From contig NC_089979.1 of assembly GCF_036417845.1 (NCBI RefSeq), forward strand, positions 120,003,415 through 120,067,414: a stretch of 64,000 bases of DNA, given 5' to 3'. Source of the DNA: Apteryx mantelli (Eukaryota > Chordata > Aves > Apterygiformes > Apterygidae). The notes beneath the pieces are model-generated. The model was given only the letters and a program-made list of their open reading frames with translations, had not been told where the DNA came from and did no database searches. The position numbers were made by a program, and so were the translations under genes. Positions 21,701-35,400 of this stretch are shown piece by piece; within the stretch, counting starts at the first letter, position 1, and each line of letters starts with the position of its first letter.

Positions 21701-24700
21701 AGACCGCAGTCCCCGCGGGATGTCACTGTCTCCAGCCAGCAGCATTACACCACGCTCATCCTTCGGGGCATGCCTGGCTCCAGGGAGTGAGGTAATTGGA
21801 GCTCATAACCCATGAAAAAGCAAAAATTAGTATTCCTTCTAGGTTAGTATAATGGCCAGTGTTTTCAGATGACAGTACCCAAGTTTAAATCTGTCAGCCC
21901 ACAAATTAGGGATCTAAGTCACAGATGCCTAGTTTTCAAGGCATCAGCAGCCCTTGATGGTTTCAGGGACTTGCAAACAGAAAAAAAGCCAAACTAGGAA
22001 GGCAGGGCACTTTGTTAGGTACCCATCTTCTCACAGATAGACTGTAGTGCTTCTGTGTTTTGGTTTGTTTGTTTTTTTTTAATTAATTAGCCATGTTTCT
22101 AGCTATCCATTAACAAGGACTTTTTTTTTTCTGCCACTGCAAAACAGTGCTAGGCTCTCAACTGGGCTGCTGTTAATGACTCTCCAGTGATGCTTTTAAG
22201 CACAATTTCATCCACTGGAACACTTTAATAAGGCCAAGGTTATCCTAAGAGCTCTAAACATTTCTACTGTCATCCTGTTCTCAAGACTAGGATAAGATCA
22301 GCAATACAGGCACCCCAGAGTTTCCATGTCACACCATTTGTAGATCAGATTTGATCTCCTTGATTTAGACTCAAAAGTTCACAGTTACTGACACACCTCA
22401 GCTAGTACCTTGGGAGAGGAAAAAGAAAATGAAATCCCAGCCATTTTGTGAGATACAGAGACCCTCTTCCACCCAGCTGACATGGCAGGGACCAACTTTT
22501 CCGGAGATGCACCAGTTGTGCATGGGAGCTGGGTGTACTCAAACCCCCGAGCGGGGCAGGCCCTCCCTTCCAAAGGACTTCTCTCACTAAACGTTTTCTC
22601 ACAGCGTTTTGGCAAATGCTAAGTTTTGATATCACCATGCTTGGCAACCTTATGGGTTCAAAAGTCATGATTTAAGTTCTGCTTCTCTTCATTGCTCCTA
22701 GAGAGAGATCAGCTTTAATCTCATGAAGTTTTTCAAGAGTATGCTATGCACTGGGAGGGTAGTAAAAGGTTGCTTTCTTCCTGCTGTCTGATCATGCAAG
22801 CTTTTCTCTAAACTCAAACAAATTAAGAAATTTGTAAGGCTTATGTTGAAATTCTCTTGCAATCCCTTAATTCAGCAACCACAGCTATATGAAAGGAAAA
22901 CAATCACTCAAATATGAGAAAGATTTGCAATAAGATCATGAACTGGTAGCACTGCTGTCTGCTTGCCAGTGCTAAAATACTGACTTTTATTTCAACAATA
23001 ACTTTACTTCCACTAATGCCGAGACGGTTTCTTGCAGCCTGGCTAAACTGCTCAGCGAACCTACACAATTAGGAATTTCTCCAGAGTTTTAGTATTAGAC
23101 GTTTGACTAGTTTTCCACTGGCTGGTTAGACTTTTAGGAGGACATGGATGGCAGGCACATTATAGAAAAGCAGTGAAGGAAGACAGATTTACCCCTAGCC
23201 CACAGGAGTCTGGATGGTCCACACAGAAGGGAGGGTGAGTCCTTCAGTACAGCTCCTTTTGGAAATGGGAGGATTTTGAGAGGCTGCTAGCACTTGAACT
23301 CAAGCTCTCCACATTAGGCTTAAACTGGATCCAGTTTAAGGCCCAGGGATCTCCTTTGACAGATCCTTCTGTCCTGTGGCCTCTGGAGGGCCATGGGATA
23401 GGGAAGCGGCTGTGCTTGCTGCGGGATGCAATGGGAAGGTCCCTCCCTAGGTTCAGAGCCCGTTTCCTAGTGTTGGCGCTGGGTATAACGTTTTGGCAAA
23501 ATGCTGGCTCCTTCGTTTTCCCTATCGTTGTCCTCATGAAAGTCACCTATTTCCTCAACTGTTATCACATTCCATCTTGATTGATCTCAAAAACAATGAT
23601 CCATAGATTCAGCTCTTTCCATTTTAACCTGTTCTGATGTTGTTTATGCTGGTGGAAATCAGGAGGGGTGCCAGCACAAATTCAGGCAGTGGCTAATATC
23701 AGATATTTTCGCCTGTTATCCCTGCTTCCTTGTAGCGTGCTTTTTACTCTCCACCACTGTTTCTCTTCTGTTCCTCTTAGAAGTTACCGTGATGCTGCTG
23801 AGATGCAAAGCCTCCCTCCACAGAGCGGACACAGTCAAGCAGCAGAAGTCCAAAGCGCCACGTGCTGCCCCTGTGGTGGGTCAAGCCATGGAGCTGCACA
23901 GACAATGTCTACAGACACTTTCAGGTCTCCCCTTTGAATTCATAGCGCCAGCACCAGCAGCAGGGACAGGCGCCTTCCCAGAGGAGAGGGGCTACAGCCT
24001 CGCTTCCCGCCCACGTTCCCCTGCCTGTAAAGAGCAAACGCGGTTTGGCATTGCCCCGGGCTGCCTTTGAACTTAGCCTTGAAAAGCCAAGGCTGGTAAC
24101 TGCCCATCTTGATAATAACCACACAAATACTGCTATCTAGTCCACCCTTCTACTTTCCAGCCATTGTGCAGAGGCACTCTCTCATTTCTTGGCTTGGCAA
24201 TACCTGCTAGGAGTTGATTTCCTAGGAGCTGATTCAAAATAGTCTCTGATCTTGCTGCCCATTTCCTTGCCTAGCTGGGCACGAAATCACAGGTCTGCAT
24301 CATTGCCAGAAGGATCCAGCTTCCTTTCATGGTCTTATTCCAGCCACTGTTTTGTTTTGCTAACTGAAATCCTTCCAAATTCAGCATCACGGCCTATTTC
24401 TCGGGTTTCCCAAAGCCACGTAAACTTTTCTGACTGCTTCCCTTCACCTCCAGCTCACTGTTCATTCTTCCCTGCAGCCCTGGGACAGTTTGCCTAAGTA
24501 TATTTTCTTTTAGCACTCTTTCATCTCAGCTAACGTGAGTTGTGGTCTGTCTAACCAGGAGACTGGGCATGAAACAAGGGAAGTAAAATTCATAATTCCA
24601 CAGGTTTAAATAAACATGGGCACAAACTGGTTTCTTGGCATATTATACTCTTCCTCCCTCTCGTTAATCCCTCCATAAATTAACTGTCTCTTTCCTTCCC

Positions 24701-27700
24701 TATGAGGTAATACCTCCTCTCCATCCCCTTTTTGGTGCCTCTCCTATTCTGCGAGTAGCCACTGCCTGTTTTCTCAGAAGGGCTATAAACATCTAATGAA
24801 ACTCTCAGCTGTTGTTTTTTAGCTTGGAAGTTTGTTGCTTCTATTTCAATGCTGAAAGGAAGGGTTTGTGTGCCCAAAACCTCACCTATTTTTTCCAATT
24901 ATATTAGTTCATCTAATAAAAAGGATTACTTTTACCCCAGAGGTAAGGATTACCTTACCCCTCTACCCTCCTATGCCTTGCTTGCATAATAAGTATGAAT
25001 CATCAAGAGCTCAAAAGCATTATATCTGGCCAAAGAACCAACTTACAAAAGACCACCGATATTCAGGTTATTTAACTTGAACTACAGCCTCCGGTCTCAG
25101 TAGAAGCCCAGACAGGGAGTGCTGTGGTGTGGGCAAGGGCCTTGTAGTTTTTCACACAGCACTTCCCCATAAATGTCCCAGTTCTGGACGCAGGCCTGGG
25201 GCATTACAGCAGCACGGCAGCGTGGTCCTGTTGGGTGAGTTTGCGTGTGTTTATGAGCTATTAGGATGTCAAGTATTTCTTTTTTTCAGTCTATTTAAGA
25301 CAGAATTGTGGCAATGCCCCCTTTCAAATAAGTGTTACAATCAGACCCAAGCTTTTTAAGCCTCTTTCTTCTTTTTCTTTTTTTCCCCAAGACTAAAACT
25401 CTGGCATTTGGTGCTTACAGAAGGTGGAAAGTCCCACCTGAGACAAACCCAGCACAGGACCCGCAGGCTGGCAGGAGAGACTCTGCTGATGCCCAGGCTG
25501 GTGCTTCTGCGCGGGGACCATGTGCCCTGAACGGGGCCGCAGTAAAGCCCTCTCGCTCCTGTCATGTCTCCCCAGGCTGCGGTTCACGCCTCTGGGTGGC
25601 TGGTCACCACGTGGCACCTGCGGCAAGAGTAGACACCTCCTCGTGGAAACCACAAGCTTCCTCAGCCCGAAGCACCAGCTCTCAAGCAGAGGAGGACGGT
25701 GCCTAGCGCAGCGAGCACACTAGCCAGCGACACCGGGGAGCCACAGAGCAAGGTAAGCGAAGCAAGGCCCTGGGAACGCAGTCCCCAGACAGCTCTAGGC
25801 GGAAAAGCCTTGCCTGTGCCAACTGCAGGAACAGCTCGTCTCAGCCAGGCAGGATCACTGCAGTAGGCCCATGCTGGGAGAGGTGCTGAGGATCTTCTGC
25901 CAACTGAGACATCGGTCCAGGCAGTGCGGAAACACAACGTTCCAGCTGGTCCCCGCCACCCAGAAACCCTGTGGTTAGGAGCAGTGTCAGCTGACTCCTC
26001 ATTAGAGTCATCTAATTAATTTTACATACAGCAGCAAAGAGAGAATTTCAGTTTTTCCCCGGTGGGGCAGAACATTAATCAAAGAAAAGACAAGCGAGCA
26101 AATCTGGAGCCAAGGAAAACCAGGAGGTGCTGAGCTGACCAGAAGTACTTTGGATTAGTAGATGCTGCTCAAATATTGAGAGAAGGGAACGTGTATGCAT
26201 GTGCGTAGGTGTCTGGGATCTCTTGGGCTCCATCTTATTTTGGGGTGGTCCAAGAGGGAGGATAGTAAATCCCAAGAAATATTTATTCTTTTGCTTAAAT
26301 CTGTGTGGGACTGTGTGTGTGTGGTATAGAGGAATGAAAAGCAAAGCCATTCTTCCTCGGCTTCAAAAGTCTGGGCTGCAACTGAACTACATTCAGGTAG
26401 GATATAAGGCCAGGGTTTTCCCTATTCACCAAAAGAGCTCAGCAGTGTGACACAATTATAGCCAAACTAAATCAATAGCAGCTCTTTTTCTAGATGCAAC
26501 CCTGTTTAGCTCAGACTTTTTATGCCCGTAAAATTCCAGGGGCTCACATTGTGTTGGGTGGCATCTTTCCTTAATTTTTCAGAAAGGATTTAAGGGCAAT
26601 CACTGATGTCTGGAGGGGTTTGCTCTCCCAAATGCCTGGCCTCCCTCTCTCCTCTCTGCACGAATTTCCTCCCCTTGCTCAAAGATTGCCGCTCCTACGG
26701 CAGAAGAGACTCCCCTGCTTGTGCTGCAGCTGCAGCACCACATACCTTTGTGGTGATTTTGGTTTAGGCTGCTGGGCTGCTCCTCGAGAGGCTGAACTGC
26801 TCTGAAGTCAGGCTGGGAACCTGCAGGAGGGACGAGGGGAAAAGCAGCTTTTGTGGGAAGCGTTTCAGCCATCCCAAGCTAAGCTCATACCCCTCACCTG
26901 TTACAGCTCTAGAAGCCTAAACACTTGTTCTCAACCGAATTGAGACCCAAATTTCAAAGCACATTTGGTCATCCAATCACTCAGGTGGCCCCAGGGAAGA
27001 CCCCCACATACATAGCTGGACTCTGTTGCAGTGAACATGAAGCATCAAGAGGATTTTTCAAAGCCACCAAGCCTTATTAAGTGTCTCAGTGCTTTTAAAA
27101 ACCTTGAGACACTTTGGCTTACCTACCCTGCTGCATGCCAGGCTTTCTAGGTGCAAAGAGCACGTTTAAATTTTGACTCTGAAGGGATAGAGGAGGAGGA
27201 AAACAGACAGCAGTAAAGGCAGTAACAGAGGCAGTTGCCCTCTCTTTGGTAGCCAGCTGTGGCATCTCTAAGAAGAAAATGAGCAGTGTCTCCACAGATA
27301 AGCCTGGGCTTTTGAAAGCTAAAGCTATGGCCAGCTCACGGTGCCACAGCTTTGTGTGAAGAATTCACACATGCCAAAACCAACCCAAGCCAAGCCAAAG
27401 CGACAGGCTCACTGCTGTCATGAACGACACAGTCCTCGGGAAGAAAGCTGTCCCGTGCCAGGCAGATGTAGTGCGCTGGGTGCAGGGATGCGGCAGCCTC
27501 CCTGCTTGCATTAGCCTTCCCTCTGCCGCGGGAGGAGAAGCATCCTCCGGGCTCTTTCCACCCCTGCTTTTGCCTAGGCTGCCTTGGTACCACTGCAGCA
27601 GGACCTGGGCCAAGTCGGCACCCATGTTCCAGAAACGCATTGCTTGTTCCTCCACAAAGCGTTTCACAGGGCGTTGATCTCACAGCGTGTTTCTGCGGCA

Positions 27701-28599
27701 ATGCACCTGTTTTTCAGATCACTTTTCAGACAAGGATGCAGATGTAGAGGCTGGGGGTCAAGATCGCCCCTTCCTGCTGCCTGGCGGTGTGAGGCAGAGC
27801 TGTAACATTTCCAGCGCCTAACTCGGGCAGTGGGAAGGGTTAAAGAGCAACCTGCTCCCTCAGCCTCTGTCTCCGGGTTCCTACCTGCAATATCATCATA
27901 CCTTAATGAGTAGCCTTCAATTTTGATTAAAAACTCCAGAGCTATTGTTTAATGTCCCAACCTGAAGAACTAAAAGTGGTTTTGAAAATGAAAAGTGTGG
28001 AAGTGAATTACGTTTCGAATAAGCTCCTCTTGCAGCTGGGGGCTTGGGCCTGTTCCCGGCTGGGTGGGTTGAATGGAGACAGCCGAGTGTCCTGGTTTCA
28101 CCTGGGCAAGCAAACGAGGCGCCGGGCTGCAAATGCATCTTGGAGAGGAGGCGCTTGCATGGTTCAGTCTCGGCTCAAGTGAAGTCAGCAACCTCAGGCT
28201 GGCTCCGCGCGTGGACAGATGAGGCGGCGCAGGAATTAACGCTGAACCATAAATCCAGATGCTCTTTCTAAAAGAGAGCAGAACTTTTCCCTGGCTTTAG
28301 GTCTAGCTGGAAAAAGCAGGAAGAGTCACTGAACGTGTTGCAAAACTGTCATTAAAAACCATTCCCCAACAGCACACTGTTCCCAAACCGTTCACCCAGG
28401 CTGTACCTCAGGCTCCCAGGCAAGCAATAGAATTATCCCCACCCTGTAGCCTGCCCTGCGACCCTCAGAAACCAGAGATGCTGTGTGGTTTGGTGCCCTT
28501 CACTAGCTGAAAGCTGCAGGTGAAGCGACCACGTGGGCTGGCAGGGGGCACCCTCTAGGGTGGGACCCACCATAAAGCAAGCAGTTTCTGCTGGAACTG
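18722..28599. other. EXOSC7-CLEC3B intergenic region
   Basis: No gene is recognised in this stretch of almost 10 kb. Base composition becomes more GC-rich than in the EXOSC7 introns. There is an AT dinucleotide tract at about 18907-18921, a perfect 11-bp inverted repeat at 19063-19100, and pyrimidine-rich sequence near 25363-25388. Many short overlapping open frames at 25.1-28.3 kb look like chance frames in GC-rich DNA: none shows exon-like conservation I recognise. Confidence 0.6.
19063..19100. repeat. perfect 11-bp inverted repeat, 16-nt loop
   Basis: Arm GCTCAGGTACC at 19063-19073 pairs exactly with GGTACCTGAGC at 19090-19100. The stem is shorter than a microRNA precursor. Confidence 0.8.
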
Positions 28600-28940
28600 C
28601 CCAGAACCGGCAATTGGGGCTCAGGGCTCGGGGGGACCCTGCTTCCTCCGCCGCGGTGGTGCCCAAAACAGCTGGGATCAGCACAAGGTGGAGAAGAAAA
28701 GCAGCTTCTCCGAAAGGTCTATGGCTCTTAGGTGGCACATGGCGTCTTTCCCACGGACTCCCGGCAGCCCGGCTTTGTGTCCCTTGGCAGCCGGGGTCCT
28801 CGCGCGGGGCAGTGCTGCTCTTCTTTGCCCCAGCAGTGGCCGAAGCGTTGGGGGCCGCGGCACTCCCCTCTCCCGCAGCCCGCGAGAGGCACAGGGCCGC
28901 ACCGGACTCCCACGCCAGCTGGGCTCCACATCCCCGTTGC
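28600..28940. promoter_or_regulatory. CpG-rich island upstream of CLEC3B
   Basis: By eye about 25 CpG dinucleotides fall within roughly 330 bases, far above the flanking DNA. It lies 400-700 bases upstream of the CLEC3B start codon and may be part of its promoter or a separate one. The open frames across it are not recognisable proteins. Confidence 0.55.
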
Positions 28941-29010
28941 CTCCCAAATTCCCTTCCTGCACCCCCAAGTTTTCACTAGTATCAGCGGGACACACGATCA
29001 ACCTCCCTCT

Positions 29011-29134
29011 CCCCCCCCCTCCCCCCATGGCATTTTACCAAAATCCATAGGAAATTAGCCTGGCTGTGTTCCTAGCCTTCCTCTCTGTTTAGGTTAGTCG
29101 CCCTTCAGCAAGTTTGTGCTTTTTTTTTTTTTTT
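29011..29134. repeat. C9-T-C6 tract and T15 tract
   Basis: Homopolymer-type tracts at 29011-29026 and 29120-29134 separate the upstream CpG island from the CLEC3B first exon. Confidence 0.85.
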
Positions 29135-29146
29135 AATGTGCTAAGA

Positions 29147-29154
29147 AATAAAAG
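29147..29154 (+). promoter_or_regulatory. CLEC3B: TATA-like element, candidate CLEC3B core promoter
   Basis: AATAAAAG lies about 175 bases ahead of the ATG, with CpG-rich sequence following from 29190. A start about 30 bases downstream would give a 5'UTR of roughly 145 nt with no upstream ATG. Position and motif only. Confidence 0.3.
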
Positions 29155-29326
29155 CTGGCCAGGCCGTTTCCAGCATTGGCTGGAGTCATTCGAGCTCCGT
29201 TGGAGGCCGGGAGGCTGTGCCTGGCGTGCGCAGCGGGAGGCTCCGAGGCCGGGCGGTTTTGATTAAAGCGGAGGAGAAGCAGGACGGCCAGGGGCAGTGA
29301 GCCACGCCACTCACCTCGGCAGCGGC

Positions 29327-29432
29327 ATGGAGCTCCGGGGAGCCTGCCTGCTCCTCTGCCTCCTGTCCCTCGCCCACGTCTCCAGCCAGCAGAACGGCAA
29401 AGTCCGGCAGAAGCCAGCCACCTCCAAGAAAG
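29327..29432 (+). CDS. CLEC3B: CLEC3B exon 1: signal peptide and basic N-terminus
   Basis: Encodes MELRGACLLLCLLSLAHVSS followed by QQNGKVRQKPATSKK, then G of a split Asp codon before donor GTAAGG. Cleavage is likely after the Ser-Ser. The mature N-terminus is rich in Lys and Arg, as expected of the heparin-binding segment, but differs in sequence from human. Confidence 0.96.
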
Positions 29433-32400
29433 GTAAGGAGCCTCAGCGCGGCCGGCCGCCGGGGGATGGGGCTAGTGCCCTCATCCATACGCTTAAGAGT
29501 GCTGTAATGAAACTTTTTTTGAAAAGCACTTAAAATCTAACAAAGCAGCTTTTTTCCCCCCCACCCCCCCATAGGAATGCTTGTGTTGTCCTTCTGTAAA
29601 GCAGCAAAGGCATTGAAATGTTTCTGACAGGTTATTGCCTTGTCTAAATTGGGTGGGACCGTTCACCCCAAGTTTCGGAGGGCAGCGCATCTCACTTGCC
29701 ATCGCCACGCTTGTCCCCAGACCTGCCTCTACTGAAATCTCTGCTCCTCTGACCCCTGCTTCTACTCATTCATTTTTCAGAAGAAAACAAGCGGCAGATG
29801 ACAGGCAGCTATTGTAGATTTGGAGGCAAGAGTAGGCAGCCAAAAGGAGCAATATATAGTATTATCTTAGTTTTGAAACATTTGCCCCAAGTATATTTTA
29901 AGCTGTACAAGAGATCTGTCTACTCAGGCTTACTACAGTACAATGCACACAAGAAGGTGCCCCAGGTCCTCAGTGTTTTTTTGGTTTTCTTCTTGTTTTT
30001 TCCTCCTGTCCAATGCTTTCTTTCTCCCTCTCACACAGTACAAATAAATTAAGGACAGCTCTGGGAAGTAAGAGATTTGCACTGCTGCCTGTAAATTTGT
30101 GATGCTCTTTGGTCGATGTATTTGATCATAACTGCGTGAGTTTGGATTCCTTCTAGTGTGTGCTTTGCAGTTTGGAACAAACTTGAAAGAAAAAGAAACA
30201 CTTGAGAAATTCACTTGACCAGGCTTCTTCTGTACACTCTCCCATTGGCTATTTTTGTCAGATCTTGTCTTTGAGAAATTTCTCCGTTTTCTCCAATCAG
30301 ATCTTTCTGCGAAATTACTACATATTTGCTCATTCCACATTTGTTTTGTATCTATTTTCAGACTTAGGCTGGTATAGAGTACATATGTGCACTGCACTTA
30401 ATTGTACCGGGAGAGAGAAATATGTTTCTTAGAGAAATCTTGTTTCTCTCTCTATCTATCTCACCAAAATTTCTGCTTGTAACCGAATGGTGATAATGGG
30501 GCTTCTCAAGGGAGTGGCAGAAAAAAAGCACCTTTTTGCCAGGCAATTTGGCTTTCGCTTTAAATACATTTTTTAGAATGGGGCTTCTTGCCTTCAATTT
30601 TTCTTCTGAAAATCAAGCCATATGAAACAGTCGATGGAGATTTTTACTGCAAGCTTTGGGGGTGCTTTAGGGTTTTTTTCCAAAGGAAACTTCAATTTCC
30701 TGGGGGCGGGGGGGGTGTTTAAACCCTTGGCCTTTTTTTGGCAGGCTGCATTCTGCCACCATGATGTTTTAGATGCCCTGCCTTTACTGCAAACTTTCCC
30801 TGAGCAGCCATTTCTTGGGTAACTTTTTTGAAGTTTGGTAGTGTACGGGGCATGGGGAAAGGGGCAGGCGAGCACGAGGCTCCTCTTTGTCCCCAGCCCC
30901 AAGCCATGTCCACACGCAGGGGCTGCCCAACGCCCCCGCCTCTGGCTGGGGCGCTGGCCACCAGGCAGTGGGATGGGGGCGACCAGGCCACCAGGGCCAC
31001 TGCAGGGCTGGGGCGTTTCATCTGATGGCTTTGCTGCGAAGCCAAACCACAAATGTTAGAATAGAAAATGGTGCCTTAAGCCAAGCTGTTTTGGTTCTCT
31101 CTTTCTTTTCTTTTTTTTTTCTTTTTTTTTCTTTTATTTTTTTAAGGTGATGTAATTACTGCTTGTATTGGGATCTGTTTCAGAACAAAAGCAGTGTTTC
31201 GAAATGAAAAAGCCAAAACATAGCATTTGGAAAATGCTGAAATCATAAGTTCATTTTGCCTGTTGTTCTCCCCTGCCCCAAACTGCTCCCCAGTGGTTTT
31301 TCCAGACTGCAATTTAGCACAGCCTCCCTGAAAGTGCATTTGCTGCAGGGCAGGCGACAAGCTTCCCGCAGCCCAGAGACGTGCAGCTCTCATGGCCAGG
31401 AAGGGCGAGGCGGAGCAGCATCAGGCAACAGTGTGGGACACAGGACACACACACTTGGGGGGCCCCAGCCCTGCCTGCCTGCTCTCTGGGACCTTGAGAA
31501 AAATCTTGTTACTTTTCCCACTGTGGTGGTGCCAGGCTAATGCGTTAATATTCCCCAAGAGGGAGATTACTTATTTGAAGGTGACAGCAAGAGCATGAGA
31601 GTCTACAGCACAGATGTACCAAGAGGCTCTCGAAGCTCAGGCCTGAATTTCCAGCCCCCATGGCCTGCTCCGTGGCCATGTACACTCTCTGGGGTCTACC
31701 TATCTCTCCTGCCATAACACTGCAGACACAGCCAGGTCCTCCTTGGTACTCCTTTAGGTAAGGAGGAGATTTCAAAAAATGCCTCAAAAGTGATATAAAA
31801 TAATCATAGGTGTGTTCAGGCTCCTTCTCCGATCCAGGGAATAGACTGGAATAGGAAATGTCTTTTCTGGCTGGAACATTTATGGAAATACCTAATATTT
31901 AAAGAAATGCTAATGGCAGGTGAGGTTTGATGAGAGATATTACAAGCCAGAGCTCTGTTCACCCCGCTGAGGAACAGAAACCTGTTCAGACAGGAACAAA
32001 TCAGATGACTACCTGTCCAGTCAAAACTAAGCAATGCAGACACAAATATCAAATAAAGATAATTAAATGATCAAAATAACATACAGAAGGAATCATTTAT
32101 TATTTAGTATATAATTAGAACATGGAAAAACTGGAGAGAACTCCCATTTGCAGGCATCAAATACATTATTTCTGAAGCTTTCATAACTAGCAGAACATTG
32201 TGACCCATCTCCTTTTGTGAGTCCCTTCTTCATCTTGTTTCTGCTAGTACTTAACTTTGCTTCTCCCAGGATTTGCTCCAACTCCCATGGGCAAGATTGG
32301 CAACCCCCCCACTGACTTCAACAGAAGCAAAACCAAGCTGTAATAGCCTTGATCGTAGGCTTAAGGAGATGAGCCTTGAGGAAATAGCAGCACACAGACA

Positions 32401-35400
32401 GAAATTTCTGGCAAAAAAATAGAAAAGTCAATGTTTGTTGACGTAGTTGTGGTACTTATTTTTTAGTTGAAGAGCATATCAACCACTGAAAAGGAGTTAC
32501 CAGAAAAATTAACTCTTTTTATAAAAATACATCATTTCATTGTTCTAGGGAATGTGATTTATCTGCTACTTGGATGTGAGTCAAATGGTAGGGGCTCAGT
32601 TCTGCAAACCCTACTGAGCACTTAACAGCACCCTGACAGAGGGTTGTTCATATCATTAAGGCAGTCCCGAACTGTATCACAAATTAGCATGTCATCTGCT
32701 TCAGATCAGACTTTGAAAGGAATACTTAGACCTGTTGTGTTTTGTGCAACTTTCAATATGACATATGTGAGCTTTTATCACAATTGTCGTGGATTTCATC
32801 ACATTACTTACTTAAATCAAATCTCACTTGTCATTTTGAAGTTTGGGGATTGTGATAAGAAAGCAGAGGAACCATGTTTCTCCAGGTGACACCAAAGTGA
32901 CTGGTGGAGCTCACTGCTGCAGGAACATCTTGTGGCTAAGGACTTGGAAGCAAGATGGGAAAAGGGATGGAAAAAGGGACTGGGCACTTAGGCAGCTATC
33001 AAGGACATCCCTGATGATACCAGCTCACAGGTATCCTCTAGCACAGGAATCTCCCTGTCCGTCCAGCAGGAACAATGTAAGAAGCTGCTCCAGCAAGATT
33101 CATTAACAGCATCTTTCTATGGCCTTTGGATACTATTTAAACCTAAAAGACATTCATTCCATTGCAGGACAGGCTTACATGGAAAAACTATTGAATTAAT
33201 TAGTTGTTTCCCCACAAAATGGTTTCATCAAAGGCACCAAAATGATCACTAGTGCCTCAGTGTTGACTGAACCCATTAAAGTTAATTGAGCAATGATTAA
33301 AGCAGCTGAATACCCTCCTCCTGATGTGTTTTTTCCTTTCGTATTCATGACACACTATAATCTTCTTGGTTCTTGGTTTTGTTGAGTTTCCAAGCTGTTT
33401 GCGCTTCTCTCACTTAGTAACTCAGCACACCATCTCCTTGATCTTCAAGGAAATCTGTCCTACTGCTTTCACATGAAAATTGTCCCATTTTCTTTCACCC
33501 CATGAGAACCACCAGATGTCAAGCTAGGTAAAGGAATATCACCCGAGGAGCAGCAGGGCCAGTGTAGTGAATGCAAATTCCTTAATGTCAAATTTCCCAT
33601 CACGTCCAAGGCATAATGGTTCTTTTGTTCTTACATAGAAGAAATTAGAGTACTGATTAATAGCTGGTTAGAGGAGCTGCAGTTGTGCTAAGCTGCAGAT
33701 TATGACAGCATGTTCAGTGACACAGAAGATAGTTTCAGCCAGCAGCACAAGGGCGCTGAAGACACACTGAACAGACCTGTCTGCTCCTATCCCTGCTAAG
33801 GGCTGCATCACCTACATGGATGAAAACAGCCATAGGAAATCTTGAAGGAAATGCTGAGGAGTTTCCACTTTGTCCCCATCAACAAGAAGGTGGTCCCCAC
33901 TTTACCCAAGCTTACCAAAGACTGGGGGCTTTGATTGCCCCGAAAAGACTACCACTTCTTCCAAGGAGCTGGTTGCTGGGACAGTTTGCAAAGCAAGCAG
34001 GCAAGCTGTCCAACCTTGAAGCCTTTTCTCTGGAGCGGCATCTTTCCCGTCAGGAGGACCACATTGGCCTCGGCACAGGACGTGCTGGGGTACTTCCTGT
34101 GGCCCGTGTGGTAGAGGATGCCAGAGCAGATGATCCAGATGAGCACTTCTGCTGCTGAATAATGTATGAAAGCACCTGCATCTCCAGGGAGCCACCAGCC
34201 AGAAAATCAGTGACATAATGGCCTGACTCTGTCGCCAGGCACTGCTGGCTCTGCATCCCCTTCATGGCAAATGTCACCTCCTGGTGGGAAGCCCTCCTCC
34301 CATTGCAGTAAGCTCAACTGCAACACGTCTCCCTCAAAGTGAAACCAGCGTCTTTCAGTGCTCTCTCTGGCTCTCTCTGCCAAAATTTGACTGTTTTCTT
34401 CCATTACATTACTAGTGATATCTTCTGGTTAACACCTATGAGTTATAATGCAGAGTTGTCAGTGCTCATTTTCACAGGTGCAGCCTCCTCTCCCTGTTCA
34501 GCCAAAGCACCCGTTATCCCAACCAGTGGCCCCTGAGTCAGGCTTGGTACCTGGCCTGTAGGCCCAGGGATGGAAATGGTGCAGCGAGGGAGTTGGCAGG
34601 GCACCACAGGGCGCCTGGGTCCTGGTGTGCTCACCAAGCACAGCGGGAAGGGGAGGACTGAGGCCCAGGCTCTTGGCACCTCCTTTTAAGCCCACAGCTG
34701 TGGTGCCAAGTGAGGGGAAGTCACTGTGGGTGCTTTCTCCCACCAGGCAGGTGTCTCCACTGAATCACCTGCGAGAGCTGTTTGCTACTCACAGCTAACT
34801 ATAGAGGAGGGCCAGGCTTTTGGCTTAGATACAGTGAGAAAAACTTAGCAAGTACGAAAACGATGGCTCCCACTCCCAAAAGATGCTAAGGGCTGTATGA
34901 TACTCTAATTGTAGCTAGGCGGTCTCATCTGCACTCAAACACAAGACACAGCCACAGTGACACACAGGTTCATGACCCTGAAGATTTACTGCAGCAACAG
35001 CTATCTCTGCAGAAAAAATCCTCCCAGCCCTGAAAACTTCCAGCAGAGGCAAACCATGTCTGCATGGGTCAGCAGGAGGACATGAACCAGGTACTCAGCT
35101 CTCTCTCTTGACTCCCTGTTGAAAGCAATGCCCAGTTTGAAGTTTTGCCCCCAACATTTAAAGCCCTCTGTGGGGCTGACCTTAGCTTTTAGCAAGTCAC
35201 GGCTCCTTGTGTTGCTGGACCTACCATGGGCAGCACAGCACTGCTGTTGACCAGCGACAATCCCCAGTTGGGTATATATAGTCTTTTCCTAAAACACTTG
35301 CAACAGGCTCAGCTTATCTTTTGGGCTGCAGCATCACATGGTACAGATAAAAAGGGAATTTTGTACCAGAATGATAAGGTGTGAAAGAGGAGTGGTGAAA

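Noticed and set aside
28533-29058. Overlapping open frames of 108-148 codons on both strands
   Set aside because: CpG-rich DNA has few stop codons; the frames are unrecognisable and mutually overlapping.
29297-29326. Upstream in-frame extension of CLEC3B
   Set aside because: It begins at GTG, not ATG; the ATG at 29327 has a strong context and gives a normal signal peptide and length.
33820-34158. Plus-strand open frame of 112 codons in CLEC3B intron 1
   Set aside because: No family resemblance; the two flanking CLEC3B exons join in phase without it.
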